Source: a virus
Strand: one strand, 5' to 3'
Length of the DNA: 54,230 bases
Virus record (IMG/VR): IMGVR_UViG_3300047554_000160
Coordinates: 1 to 54,230 of that record
In this document: in pieces, positions 36,660 through 46,800 of the stretch
Numbering within the stretch: position 1 is the first letter of the stretch
Layout: each line of letters begins with the position of its first letter
Position numbers and translations under genes: made by a program
The notes under the pieces: model-generated
What the model was told of the DNA's origin: nothing
The model's input: the letters and a program-made list of their open reading frames with translations, nothing else
Databases searched by the model: none

Positions 36660-38089
36660 TGGAACATTTTTACGACGGCCAGATTCGCCGTTATATGACT
36701 CAGTTTATGAGGTTGATGAGTAACTTTAGTTACAAAGATGCTAGAGGAAATATTACTCAGATTCCTGTAAGATACGGAGACATGAGCAGGCAAGTTGCCA
36801 GCACACTAAAGAAGAACAGTGAAAACGTTCTTAACTCTGCACCTTTTATTGCCTGCTATATTAAAAGTCTAGATATTGCTAGAGATAGACTACAAGATCC
36901 TACGTTTGTTGGCAAACTGCATATTAGAGAACGACAGTTTGGATATGTTGATGAAAATCCTAACAGCCCTACTTACGGAGAAACTATTCAAGATTATGCA
37001 AATGTTCAGGGTGAGAACTATACTGTTGAAAGACTAATGCCTACTCCTTTTAATTTGCAGTTGGTTGCAGATGTATGGAGCACTAACACTGACCAAAAGC
37101 TACAGATCTTAGAGCAGATTCTTGTATTGTTTCGTCCTGCAATGGAAATACAAACTACCAGCAACTATATTGACTGGACAAGTTTAAGTTACGTTGAACT
37201 GACAGGAATGAACTGGTCTAGCAGAACTATTCCTCAGGGAACAGAAAACGATATAGATATTGCTAGCATGAACTTCCTAACACCTATTTGGTTAAGTCCT
37301 CCTGCTAAGGTTAAGAAGCTGGGTATTATCACTAAGATTATTGCTAACATCTTTGCAGAACAGCAGGGTTCTAGTGCTATGGGGCCGGAGTTCAGTTTTA
37401 CGAATCCTGTATCGCAAGTGTATGTAACGCCTGGAAACTTCTCTATTCTATTAACTAACAACACTGCTAAACTTATGGCATCGTCTGAGAACTTGTTGTC
37501 AGATGAGTTTGATCAAATACCCGTTAAGGCAGGTGTTAAGATTAACTGGAATACCCTGTTAGATATCTATCCTGGCAAGTTTAGAAACGGTCTAAGTCAT
37601 ATTGAACTAACAAAACCAGACGGTGGTAAAATTGTAGGCTATCTAAGTATCAGTCCATTTGACGAAACAGATATGGATGTGCTGAATATTCAGTTTGACG
37701 GCGAAACATTGCTCAATACTGCAATACCTGATCTAACAAACACCAACAGCAGAGGTACAGTTAATGCGGTTGTAAATCCTTTGACTTACAATCCAGGAAC
37801 ACCTGCAGACGATACTCGTTATCTTATTTTAGAAGACATTGCCGCAACAGAAGATGATGGTCCTAATGCTTGGTTAAACAGCGACAATAGCAGTTTTACA
37901 GCCAGTGCTAATGACATTATTCAGTGGGATGGAACACAATGGAATGTAATCTTCAGTTCTGCAGACACTACAGATGTTACCTACATAACTAACTCATACA
38001 CTGGAGTACAATACAAGTGGGACGGCGAACAATGGTCTAAGAGCATCGACGGTATGTACTATCCAGGTGAATGGCGTTTAGTTTTATGA
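36659..38089 (+). CDS. gp15: Tail sheath stabiliser / tail completion protein (T4 gp15)
   Basis: A 476-residue protein. The N-terminal 260 residues match the gp15 family: FYDGQIRRYMTQFMRLMSNF, IPVRYGDMSRQVAS, NSAPFIACYIKSLDIARDR, TPFNLQLVADVWSTNTDQKLQILEQILVLFRP, and LTPIWLSPPAKVKKLG. gp15 caps the contracted or extended tail and contacts the neck. T4 gp15 is 272 residues; here the C-terminal 200 residues are an added beta-rich region with IIQWDGTQWNVIF and YKWDGEQWSKS repeats. A GAGGACAA SD lies in the end of the preceding small gene. Confidence 0.8.
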   Translation: MEHFYDGQIRRYMTQFMRLMSNFSYKDARGNITQIPVRYGDMSRQVASTLKKNSENVLNSAPFIACYIKSLDIARDRLQDPTFVGKLHIRERQFGYVDENPNSPTYGETIQDYANVQGENYTVERLMPTPFNLQLVADVWSTNTDQKLQILEQILVLFRPAMEIQTTSNYIDWTSLSYVELTGMNWSSRTIPQGTENDIDIASMNFLTPIWLSPPAKVKKLGIITKIIANIFAEQQGSSAMGPEFSFTNPVSQVYVTPGNFSILLTNNTAKLMASSENLLSDEFDQIPVKAGVKINWNTLLDIYPGKFRNGLSHIELTKPDGGKIVGYLSISPFDETDMDVLNIQFDGETLLNTAIPDLTNTNSRGTVNAVVNPLTYNPGTPADDTRYLILEDIAATEDDGPNAWLNSDNSSFTASANDIIQWDGTQWNVIFSSADTTDVTYITNSYTGVQYKWDGEQWSKSIDGMYYPGEWRLVL

Positions 38090-38520
38090 GTAAAGAAGAT
38101 ATAGTCTGTAGCGGTGGTTTATTTTTTGCAAGAGATACAAAAAGATTTTTGTTCTTGCTAAGAAATCACGGCAAGACTGCTGGTACTTGGGGTATTGTTG
38201 GTGGCAAAAAAGAACCCGGAGATGTCACTCCTTATGCTGCCCTTGAAAGAGAAATAGTTGAAGAAATCGGTGTTAGTCCTAAGATTAAAAAGACTATACC
38301 TTTGGAACTATTTACTAGCGAAGACCAACGTTTCTTTTTTAACACCTATGTTCTTATAGTTGATAAAGAGTTTATTCCTGTACTCAATGATGAGCATGTA
38401 GGATATGCGTGGTGTGCATTAAATCAATGGCCTAAACCATTACATCAGGGTGTTAAGAGAAGTTTATCAAATAAAACTAACAAAACTAAAATAGAATTGT
38501 TAATAGATATTTTTATTTGA
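38086..38520 (+). CDS. Nudix hydrolase
   Basis: A 144-residue protein starting at MSKEDIV (ATGA overlap with the gp15 stop). The Nudix box reads GGKKEPGDVTPYAALE then REIVEEIGV: the REUXEEXGU half is exact, the first half has D46 in the Glu position with one extra residue. Nudix enzymes hydrolyse nucleoside diphosphates linked to another group (oxidised dNTPs, ADP-ribose, NADH, RNA caps); the substrate here is unknown. It is the last gene of the gp14 operon and ends base to base with the minus-strand cluster. Confidence 0.8.
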   Translation: MSKEDIVCSGGLFFARDTKRFLFLLRNHGKTAGTWGIVGGKKEPGDVTPYAALEREIVEEIGVSPKIKKTIPLELFTSEDQRFFFNTYVLIVDKEFIPVLNDEHVGYAWCALNQWPKPLHQGVKRSLSNKTNKTKIELLIDIFI

Positions 38521-38865
38521 TTACCAGGGTCTGTTTAGTTGGACAACAGATGGTTGTTTTTGTTGTTCAATTTGATTGACTAGATTCTGTTTTAAATCAA
38601 CTAGCTGCTCTTCGCCAATAGCAGACTCAACCCATCCTTGAACAACTTCCTGAGTAATTAAATTAAATCTTTTAAAAACTTCAGGATCAGGCTCGCCTAC
38701 TCCGACAGAACTAAAATACTGACTTCCGTGACCTTCACCGTCAGTTGCAGATAAAATGTATTCTACATTGTAGATAACATTAGTCATGCCGTTTAACTCA
38801 GGGTGTGCGGAAAAACGTGGGAATTCCCAAGTAAATGTAATGCCAGGAAATAGTTCGGTGCTCAT
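38521..38865 (-). CDS. Small virion-type protein, paralogue A
   Basis: A 114-residue protein (MSTELFPG start), chosen over the upstream codon at 38883 because ATAAATA ends 5 bases before this ATG. It has ITFTWEFPRFSAHPELNGMTNVIYNVEYILSATDG, then FNLITQEVVQGWVESAIG and a Gln-rich tail. The layout (a TWE-type strand, a long beta hairpin, an ITQEVVQGWV helix, a tail) is shared with the proteins at 39434 and 40077, so the three look like paralogues. Role unknown; all sit among fibre genes. Confidence 0.6.
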   Translation of the reverse strand: MSTELFPGITFTWEFPRFSAHPELNGMTNVIYNVEYILSATDGEGHGSQYFSSVGVGEPDPEVFKRFNLITQEVVQGWVESAIGEEQLVDLKQNLVNQIEQQKQPSVVQLNRPW

Positions 38866-38870
38866 ATTTT

Positions 38871-38877
38871 TATTTAT
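38871..38877 (-). promoter_or_regulatory. Late-promoter motif ATAAATA, leaderless spacing, overlapping a stop
   Basis: Reverse-strand ATAAATA contains the stop codon of the 2OG oxygenase and ends 5 bases before the ATG at 38865. Confidence 0.5.
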
Positions 38878-39437
38878 CTCCAATGGGGACCTTCATACCA
38901 ACCCGCTAGACTGTGTCTAACTCCTTGTGTAACTGGTGTAACTTCATGAAAAATAATGCTAGGAAATACACAAACTGTACCCCTTGTCCGCATATTTTCT
39001 ATTTTAGGATGTTGCCCTACATCTAGAAACTTTAAGTCCCCGCCTTCGTAAGTTTCAGGATCACTTAGCTGTACTGTAATGCTAAGTTTTCTTTGTGTTT
39101 TTAACGGTCCTAAAAAAACATCTTGATGTCTTTTATAAAATCCGCCTGTTTCGCTATCGTACGTTGCAAATTGAATTGCTGGTAAAAAATTATAATCAAC
39201 TTGAAACCATTCTTGATTAACTTGAGCAACTATTTTGTCGAGTTCGTTAAACAGATGGTTCCATGTACTATTTCTAATAATCGCACGAATAGTACTCTTA
39301 CGCCATTGATTGTCAATTCTTTCACTAGAAGGCCCTAAAGTTGCTTCGTATTCCGGTAACTTTAGGGCCTCTTGAATTATTTGATCACATTGTTCTGGCG
39401 TAAAGTGACTTTTAATATACGCCCACTCACCTATCAT
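38874..39437 (-). CDS. 2-oxoglutarate/Fe(II) oxygenase, PiuC/prolyl-hydroxylase-like
   Basis: A 187-residue 2OG-Fe(II) dioxygenase. The metal triad is H104-x-D106 (YKRHQDVF) and H164 (IIFHEV); R174 (GVRHSLAGW) would bind 2-oxoglutarate. The layout, KLSITVQLSDPETYEGGDLKF between them, is that of the PiuC/P4H-like group, whose better-known members hydroxylate proline. Such genes are common in cyanophages with unclear targets. It overlaps the preceding small gene by 4 bases (ATGA), placing it in the fibre-accessory operon. Hydroxylation of the collagen-like fibres is an attractive but untested idea. Confidence 0.85.
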   Translation of the reverse strand: MIGEWAYIKSHFTPEQCDQIIQEALKLPEYEATLGPSSERIDNQWRKSTIRAIIRNSTWNHLFNELDKIVAQVNQEWFQVDYNFLPAIQFATYDSETGGFYKRHQDVFLGPLKTQRKLSITVQLSDPETYEGGDLKFLDVGQHPKIENMRTRGTVCVFPSIIFHEVTPVTQGVRHSLAGWYEGPHWR

Positions 39438-39814
39438 GGATTGTTAGGATCTGGTGTTTGGTCTTGTTTAGCGGCAGCGGCAGCAAGTTGTTCAGCTACA
39501 GTAACGCTAGTTCCTGTAGTATTCATAAATGTAATAGTAGTTACGCCCGGATTTAAATCACGTTCTATAACGCTTACTGGAACAGATGCTTTAACCCAAT
39601 CAATAATATTCTGTTTTGTAACTTCTTCAACAGGAATAAAATTCTCAGGATCAACGGCTGGATTTAACTCAATAACACCGATTTGATTTTTAGATTTTCC
39701 GGAATCAGCTGTTGCTGTGCATTTCCAAACAACTCTAAACACAACATTTTCGTTGCCTTCGTGGTTGTCGATTAAATCTACGTTTTCAATATCCCATTCG
39801 TAAGTTGTAGCCAT
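39434..39814 (-). CDS. Small virion-type protein, paralogue B
   Basis: A 126-residue protein, MATTYEWDIENVDLIDN..., with NENVVFRVVWKCTATADSGK, IGVIELNPAVDPENFIPVEEVTKQNIIDWVKASV and an Ala/Gln/Pro tail. Same architecture as paralogues A and C: a (T)YxWxI start, NENxVxxxxW beta hairpin and a FIPxExxTxxxxxxWV helix. Unknown role; probably a small structural or assembly factor for the fibres. ATAAATA lies 23 bases upstream and GGAG serves as SD. Confidence 0.6.
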   Translation of the reverse strand: MATTYEWDIENVDLIDNHEGNENVVFRVVWKCTATADSGKSKNQIGVIELNPAVDPENFIPVEEVTKQNIIDWVKASVPVSVIERDLNPGVTTITFMNTTGTSVTVAEQLAAAAAKQDQTPDPNNP

Positions 39815-39837
39815 TGTTATCTCCGCTGCTAAACTAT

Positions 39838-39844
39838 TATTTAT
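39838..39844 (-). promoter_or_regulatory. Late-promoter motif ATAAATA overlapping a stop
   Basis: Reverse-strand ATAAATA contains the stop codon of the 63-residue gene and lies 23 bases before the ATG at 39814, whose leader carries GGAG. Confidence 0.5.
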
Positions 39845-40032
39845 TCTTTACCTGGACCCATTGCGCCCTGTCCAGCGGCAGCTTGTTGTTGCTGAATTTG
39901 AGGGCCGACTTGTTGTCGAAGACTATCAACTACTGCAAAACACTGTTCATAAGGCAACTTGCCTAGGCCTGCCATAATTGTGTTAAGTTCGTTCATGTCT
40001 AAAGATAGGTTAATTTTTTGATCTGGATTCAT
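39841..40032 (-). CDS. Small conserved hypothetical protein
   Basis: A 63-residue protein, MNPDQKINLSLDMNELNTIMAGLGKLPYEQCF..., with a Gln-rich tail. It has a perfect TATAAATA promoter 21 bases upstream and a CGGAGA SD, so it is well set for late expression on its own. Short proteins of this pattern (beta start, one helix with a GNxPYxQ-like turn) occur in T4-like phages; I know no function. Confidence 0.6.
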   Translation of the reverse strand: MNPDQKINLSLDMNELNTIMAGLGKLPYEQCFAVVDSLRQQVGPQIQQQQAAAGQGAMGPGKE

Positions 40033-40053
40033 AGAAATCTCCGTTAGTGATTT

Positions 40054-40061
40054 TATTTATA
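40054..40061 (-). promoter_or_regulatory. Perfect T4 late promoter TATAAATA
   Basis: Reverse-strand TATAAATA, exact match to the T4 consensus, 21 bases before the ATG at 40032 with a leader that holds CGGAGA. Confidence 0.65.
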
Positions 40062-40076
40062 TATGTAGTTAATAGG

Positions 40077-40439
40077 TTAGATATTTTCGGGGTCAGGTGC
40101 AGGAAGTCCTTTGCCTGGTGCCCATGGTAATTCAGGTTGCGTTGTATGTTGAGAATCAATTTGAGCAGTAATTTTACCATTAACATGCTGCTCGTATTCC
40201 CCTGTAACAACAGATTGTATCCAACCTAGTACAATTTCTTCAGTTAGTTGGTCAAACGGCACAAACGATTCTGCAGGAACATCTACTGATGTAAAAGGTG
40301 TTGCTCCTGTAAATGTTCCAGTATGCCCGTGTTCATCTGTACCTTTCTTAATCCAGTATGTTTGAATAACTGCGTTCTCGTTAGCACCTTCAGTTCTTGT
40401 TTTAAGAGCAGTAATTTCCCATGTATAAGTAATCGCCAT
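40077..40439 (-). CDS. Small virion-type protein, paralogue C
   Basis: A 120-residue protein, MAITYTWEITALKTRTEGANENAVIQTYW..., then SFVPFDQLTEEIVLGWIQSVV and a Pro-rich end. It shares the TYxW start, NENAVxxxxW hairpin, FVPFxxLTEEIVxGW helix and Pro tail with the proteins at 38521 and 39434. It is 2 bases after the stop of the 132-residue gene and has a GAGGAAT SD. Structural or chaperone role inferred from position only. Confidence 0.6.
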   Translation of the reverse strand: MAITYTWEITALKTRTEGANENAVIQTYWIKKGTDEHGHTGTFTGATPFTSVDVPAESFVPFDQLTEEIVLGWIQSVVTGEYEQHVNGKITAQIDSQHTTQPELPWAPGKGLPAPDPENI

Positions 40440-40441
40440 GA

Positions 40442-40840
40442 TTATTCCTCAACTGCATCTGAGTAATAGCTAGTGGTTTTTAAAAAATCGTATGCTTGCT
40501 CTACAACAGTCTTTGACGAGCCCATATCAATTGTCATCCACAGGTTAGTTTCGGTCTTAGTTTCAGCTCGAAGATCTGCAGGGATGTCAGTTGGATAAAC
40601 TCCGATTTGTGCAATAGGTAATTTACCAGCATCTCTTGCCGCTTTGTTATAAAATACCTGAACGCATACTCTACCATAATATCCTTTTTTCCACTGCCAG
40701 TCTGGGCAATTTGCAGGTCTAACTCCGCCCGGATCTGGTATATCTGTGGGTATCTTATGTGTTATAACATCGCTTACAACATGATACGCTTCGTCGGCGT
40801 CAATGCCATTGGCAAGTTCGTATCGTTTAATTAGAGCCAT
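40442..40840 (-). CDS. Conserved hypothetical protein after the fibre
   Basis: A 132-residue protein with a helix-rich start ([28 protein letters not shown]), a middle Pro-rich loop ([37 protein letters not shown]) and a C-terminal [12 protein letters not shown]. Its start overlaps the end of the giant fibre gene by 14 bases, suggesting co-expression and perhaps fibre assembly. No family recognised with certainty. Confidence 0.55.
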   Translation of the reverse strand: MALIKRYELANGIDADEAYHVVSDVITHKIPTDIPDPGGVRPANCPDWQWKKGYYGRVCVQVFYNKAARDAGKLPIAQIGVYPTDIPADLRAETKTETNLWMTIDMGSSKTVVEQAYDFLKTTSYYSDAVEE

Positions 40841-43800
40841 TTAATTTCCCTTTTAGTTCTTCGATTTCCGCTTTTAGATCCTTAATAGCTTGGATCAAAT
40901 ACGGTGTAATTTTGTCATATTTAACAGTTAGATAACTCTCGATGTCAGAATCTTTGCCGGCGCTTCTGCCTGCTTTGTTTTCAGCAACAGCAATTGGTAA
41001 AACTTCCTGTACTTCTTGAGCAATTAGGGCAGTTTCTGGCTGTCCTTCGTAGAACTCCTCGTTGATTTTAACAGCCTGTGCATTCCATTCGAAGCTAGAC
41101 GGTACTAGTCGATCTACTAGTGCTAGGCCAGAACCAGGTTCTAACGGCTTGATATTCTGTTTTAATCTACGATCAGACCAATAAGCTGTAACTTCGCCAC
41201 GAGCATATAAGTTGTTACCGCTGTGATAGATTCTCCAACCGTTACCCGAACGGTGAATACCACCGTCGCCGTCGTTCATCATCAGTGTAGAACCAGATGC
41301 AAAGTAAATTCCGTACCAGCCGTTACGAGTACCGTCCATGCGCCAGCTACCGTAGTCGCCGTTGTTTGGATAAAAGTGAGCTCCGTTGGTTCCGTCTGCG
41401 GCATACATACCTTGATAACCATAGACACCAATCCAACGGTCCATGTAGATGTAGTTACTACCGCCATTGACCTGCATAACACGACTACTCATGTCGTAGT
41501 CTGTGTAGAAACGCATACCTTCGTAACTTGGGTTAGCACCAAACTTTAGACCAGTGTGGAATGCAATTCTCAAGTCAGGGTATGGATAGCTCCAACCTCC
41601 ACTCTCACGATAGATTCTATAGGCTGTACTTTGATCGTTACTGAACGCAACACCAAACGGGTGATCAACGCTAACATCATAGTTGTTACGTAAGTAGAAT
41701 GTACCAATACCCCACATTCTAGACCATGTATTCATATCTACATAGTAGCCTGTGTCGTCTCTAGAATAACCAATATACCAACGTGCATCATCCATGTATG
41801 TTGTGCCATACAATTCTTGATAGCCGCCGTTAGTTCTTACACGCCAGTTACCTGCGTTATCTAATAGGCCCGAGTTCCACGATGTGTCACCGTAGAAGTA
41901 ACCCATAATGGTGCCTGCAAAACCGTTTCTTAAACGAATACCGCCTGCACCCGACTGACCAGTATTCCAATAGTTGCCTGCATCGCTGTACCAATGGTTT
42001 CCGTTGGCCTGATTATATAGACCTGTACTGTTGTTATTATTGCGGAACCAGCCGTTGTTGTATATGTTATTAAACAATACATCACTTTGACCATTGACTA
42101 CAAATCCAGGGTTATTAGATAATTGACTTAAACTTGTTAAGTTTGCACTATCCCAAATTGTTCGCCATGCATACCAGCTGTTTGACCAGCCTGTTCTATA
42201 ACGCAGGCCATCACCGTTACTAGCAGTATGCGAACGATACATTTGATAGTTGTGGTTATCACCTCTAAAGAATTCAACGCTACCGTAACTGTAGTTTCCT
42301 GGACCGTTTGTCCATGTACTACCGTTATTAATCTGATAGTAACCCATTTCGGCAGTAGCATCTCCCCATGAGTTCCAATCAGTTGCACTACCAACAGTAC
42401 CGTAGTATCGCATATATCCCGAAGAGATACCGCCGCTTGTAATAAATCCAGGTCCGTTAGTTAGCTGGCTTAAGTTGGTTAAGTTTCCGCTATCCCAAAC
42501 AGTATAACCAGTTCCTCCGCCATATGTGCTTCGATGGACATACATAGTACCGTTAGTCCATCTCCATTGCCAACCATAGCTGTTGTTATGGTGACCAGTT
42601 TCTCCAGAATTCATCATTAGAGTTACGTTACCGGCACCGTTACCTGGGAACTCCATACCTGCCCAGCTGTTACGTGTTCCTAAAACTCTCCAAGAACCGT
42701 AGCTAGCATCGTTAGGATAGAAGTGAGCGTTATTTAACGTACTGTATAGCCCGTGATAACCAGTAGTCTGTAGCCATGTATCTAGTTGATAATAAGCGTT
42801 ACCAAACTTTCCTAAGAAACCAGGTCCGTTAGTTAGCTGACTTAGGTTAGTTAAGTTGTAGTTGTTCCAAATTCTGCGCCATGTACCGTAGCTGCCGTTT
42901 TCAATACGACGGTTGTAAATCTCACCATCATCATAGAAGCTTGCGGCCCACTGGTTACCGTAGTTGTTACCGGTGTTAGTATGACGAACATGCAACATGG
43001 TGTACCATGTGCCTGTCGGTGTTCCGTTGTTATAGGCGTTATAGAATCCAGAGTTTAGAGCTTGTGTAAATCCTGTTTCAGTAGTCTTAGTGCTGTTATC
43101 ACCATAGACAAATCTGTTATAGTAGATGCCGCCTAAGTTATCAATACTACCGCTACTTGTAATATATCCCGGTCCGTTACTTAACTGACTTAGGTTAGTT
43201 AAGTTACCACTATCCCAGTTTGTAAATGCACTACCTCTTGTATAGATAGGACGGCCACTGTAATAGTTTAGATATAAATCGTAACCGTTAGCCGCATCAA
43301 TGTGCAGATTGCCGTTTGTAGCTGCAACAGTTGCTTTAGTTGCATCTGTACGTCCGTTGCCGCCGACAATTAAATCAGCACCCCAGCTCGAGTTAGGCCC
43401 TAGATATAAACGACTGTCACCTTGGAATCTAACATCTCCACTAACATGTAGTCTGTGGGTTGGATCATTGTAGTTAATACCTACATAACCATCAACTGGA
43501 TCGATAGTCATGCGTTCGATTGGTAAATCGGTGCTAGCTCCGCTAGTGCCAGTACCTGGCTTAGTTGCAAATACCAAGAAACTGCGCTCACTACCCGGTG
43601 TGTCGTGCAATCTTAGACCAATCCATGCTTGAGGACTTATGTTGTAACTTGTTCCGTCGTCATTTAATGTGCCGCCACTATAATTTAACAAGTGGTTAAA
43701 TGCAATACCGCCGTAATAGCTGTTTGCAGTTGTACCTCGTGTAGGTGCAGGGCCAACTTGTAACGCATAGGTATTTTGATCAATAGTAGTAGATCCTGTT

Positions 43801-46800
43801 CCTTCAGAGTGGAACATGTGGTCGCCGCCACGGAAATCAATTGCGCCTGTGTAGTACGCAGGAATATATCCAGGGCCGTTAGTTAGCTGACTTAGGTTAG
43901 TTAAACTGTAAGTAGTATGCGCTCTTGCGGCTGTAATAGGGCCGTTTTCAACAGTATCAAATGCAGTTGCAAAAGAAATTGCCCAGTCATCGTTCCAGTC
44001 AGTGTTAGTAAATGCGTTATAACCTGCTTGGAATTCAGTAATGAATACCTGCGGATAAGCCCAGCTGCCGCCGGTTTCGCCAATCCAGATACAGTTTCTC
44101 GAACCATCATGACCAAAACGGACATTTAGGTCGCCGCCGCCGTGCGTTGTTTGATATGCAAATACGTTATACCAGTTACCGGGTCCGTAGTTATAACCAC
44201 CAAGTTCAATTGTTCTACTTGTTCCTGCACTTCCGCCTGCATATTCGTAAATCTTTACGGTCATACGCATCATTGTGCTGGTGCGGAACTGTGGTAATCT
44301 AATCTTGATTGCGCCTGCTACACTGCTAGAACCAGTAGTGTATGCGCCGCCGCCTGGAGCATATACTTTTAAACCACCGTTGTTGTCAGTGAAGCCACCG
44401 TTGGTTGTTAATACATATTGGAATGTTGCAGCGCCGCCACCTGTTACATATCCAGGACCGTTACTTAACTGGTTAACGTTTGTTAAGTTGCCAGCATGCC
44501 AGATAACGTTTGTACCAACATACGGGTTGTAGCCGAATGTTGTTCTACCTGTACTTGCACTAACATCAAATGCGGCGTCTGCTCTGAATGCTACAGAACC
44601 TGTAAAACCGTTTCTTAATAAAGTAAATTGATTAGAATAACCTGAACCAGCTTTACCTAATAACCAAGAATCACCGCCGGTGTCAGCAGTAATAGGATAA
44701 TATACGCCTGCCCAACTGTTACTGCTAGAAGGATTAATTCTAATACCTTCACTCCAGTTGTTGCCGCCAGGAGTAATTGTAAGAGCAGGAGTTCCACTAG
44801 TACCAGCGGCTAAAGAGCTTCCGCTACTTGACCAAGTTGCCCAGTTAGTAATAGTTCCGCCACTAGTTGCCCAGGAGTTACCGTTACCAAAGTATAGTGT
44901 TCCATTAGCTGCTGTAATGACACTAGGATTGTTTGCGCCGCTACTGTCCTGGTTGCCCATCAATAAGCGTTGTGCTCCGGCAGTGTTTGTAATTCTAAAA
45001 TAATCTTGTACTGCACCAGTACCTGTTACATCTAATGTGTAAGTTGGGCTTGCAGTTCCTCCAACTCTTAACTTGCCGCCGCCGCTGGCTGCATAAACAT
45101 CGGCATTGACATAGTGGTTTAGATAAACTCCTTTGCCAGTTGTAGAACCGTCAATGATAATTTGACCTTCGCCGTAACCTTTGATGTTAGGAGTACCGCC
45201 TACCCTGTCTAGATAAAGAATATCAGTTCTATGATCTGTTGCATCATAAACAGCAGCAGAGCAGATATACCATGTTAAAGGACTTCCGCTAGACGGTGTT
45301 GGACTACCAGTGATATAGAAGAAGTGTGTTGAACTGAATGTACCAGTGTTACCGGCAATTACAACATAGATGTATTCTTCCCATTTACCTGTACCAACGT
45401 TGTTAGTTGCCCAGTATGTCTGACTGTTAGAACCAACTGCGTTACTTGCCCAGTTAAGTGTATAACCTGATGGTATCTTTGCTTTAAATCTTGCAACTAA
45501 AATGGCGTTGGCTCTTGTAGCTACACCAAAATAGAATCCACCAAATCCTGGACTTTGTCCGCTGCCTGTATGCTGTACCTGTAGGACATAACCGCTAGTT
45601 GTTGGAGTACCAGTTGGACTAGAAATTCTAGTGATAGCAGTCTGGCCAGAACCGTTATTATCATAAACACTTATACTGTTAGAACCAGATAAGAAGTTTT
45701 CGTCTAGATAACCTGCATGTTTCTTACCTTGAGCGCCAAGAGCATGGAAAGCAATTGTCGGTGCTCCGCTTTCTGTGGAATCTGCATGTTCCCAGTTTGT
45801 CTTGCTGTCAAATCTTAGAGCGCCGCCAACGTTTAAGTTAGTACCATCAAATGTTAAGTTAGCAGAACCTGCAAATACGTTACTGCTATCTTTATAGATA
45901 ACTTGATTTGCAGAACCTGCGCCAATACCTGCACCAGATTGTCCTGTTGCGCCAATTTCACCCATTGCTGAGAACGCAACGTTAGTTAGTGCTACACCAG
46001 TTGTATATAAAGACGCATCTAAGTATAGTGCAGAGCCGATAGCTCTAGCAGTTGTTTTTAATAATGTACTATTTTGCCAGTATCTTACATTACCGCCATC
46101 GTAGGTAATTGTAAAGATATCGCTAGTTGCATAAGATCCGCCTGTATAAACTGAGCTAGCACTTTCGTAAATTGTTACAGTACCAGCATTAAAATAGATA
46201 GCATAGTCTAATGTATCAAAGCTAGCACTGCCTGTTGGATCGGCATTAAGACCGAACATTGCACGACCAGTTGTGTTATTAACACTAGCACTGGCCATTG
46301 CTCCTCGAACAAATCCTTCTGCAGAGTAAAAATGAACGTCCCAAGCGCCGTTAGTTCCGCCGGTCTTGGTAAATGTTGTATAGTTGGTTGAGCTAACACC
46401 TGTGCCTAGAACAGGAACCCATGCACCTGCACCAGTAATACCAGTGGCACCTGTACTACCTTGTGGTCCTGTTGCGCCCGTAGTTCCGCCTAATCCTGAA
46501 GGACCTGTTGCACCTGTACTACCTTGGAAGCCTGTAGCTCCAGTAGCACCCGTTGCGCCAATTTGTCCAGTAGCACCTGTTGCGCCGATAGCACCTGTGC
46601 CGCCGTTTGCACCAGCAGGTCCTGTTGGTCCAGTTGAGCCAGTACTACCTTGATTACCTTGGATACCGGTTGCACCAGTAGCACCTGTGCCGCCACCGGA
46701 ACCTTGAACACCAGATGCACCAGTAGGTCCTGTTGCACCAGTAGGTCCTGTTGCACCAGTACTTCCAAACATACCTGTAACATCAATAGTCCAGTTTGCG

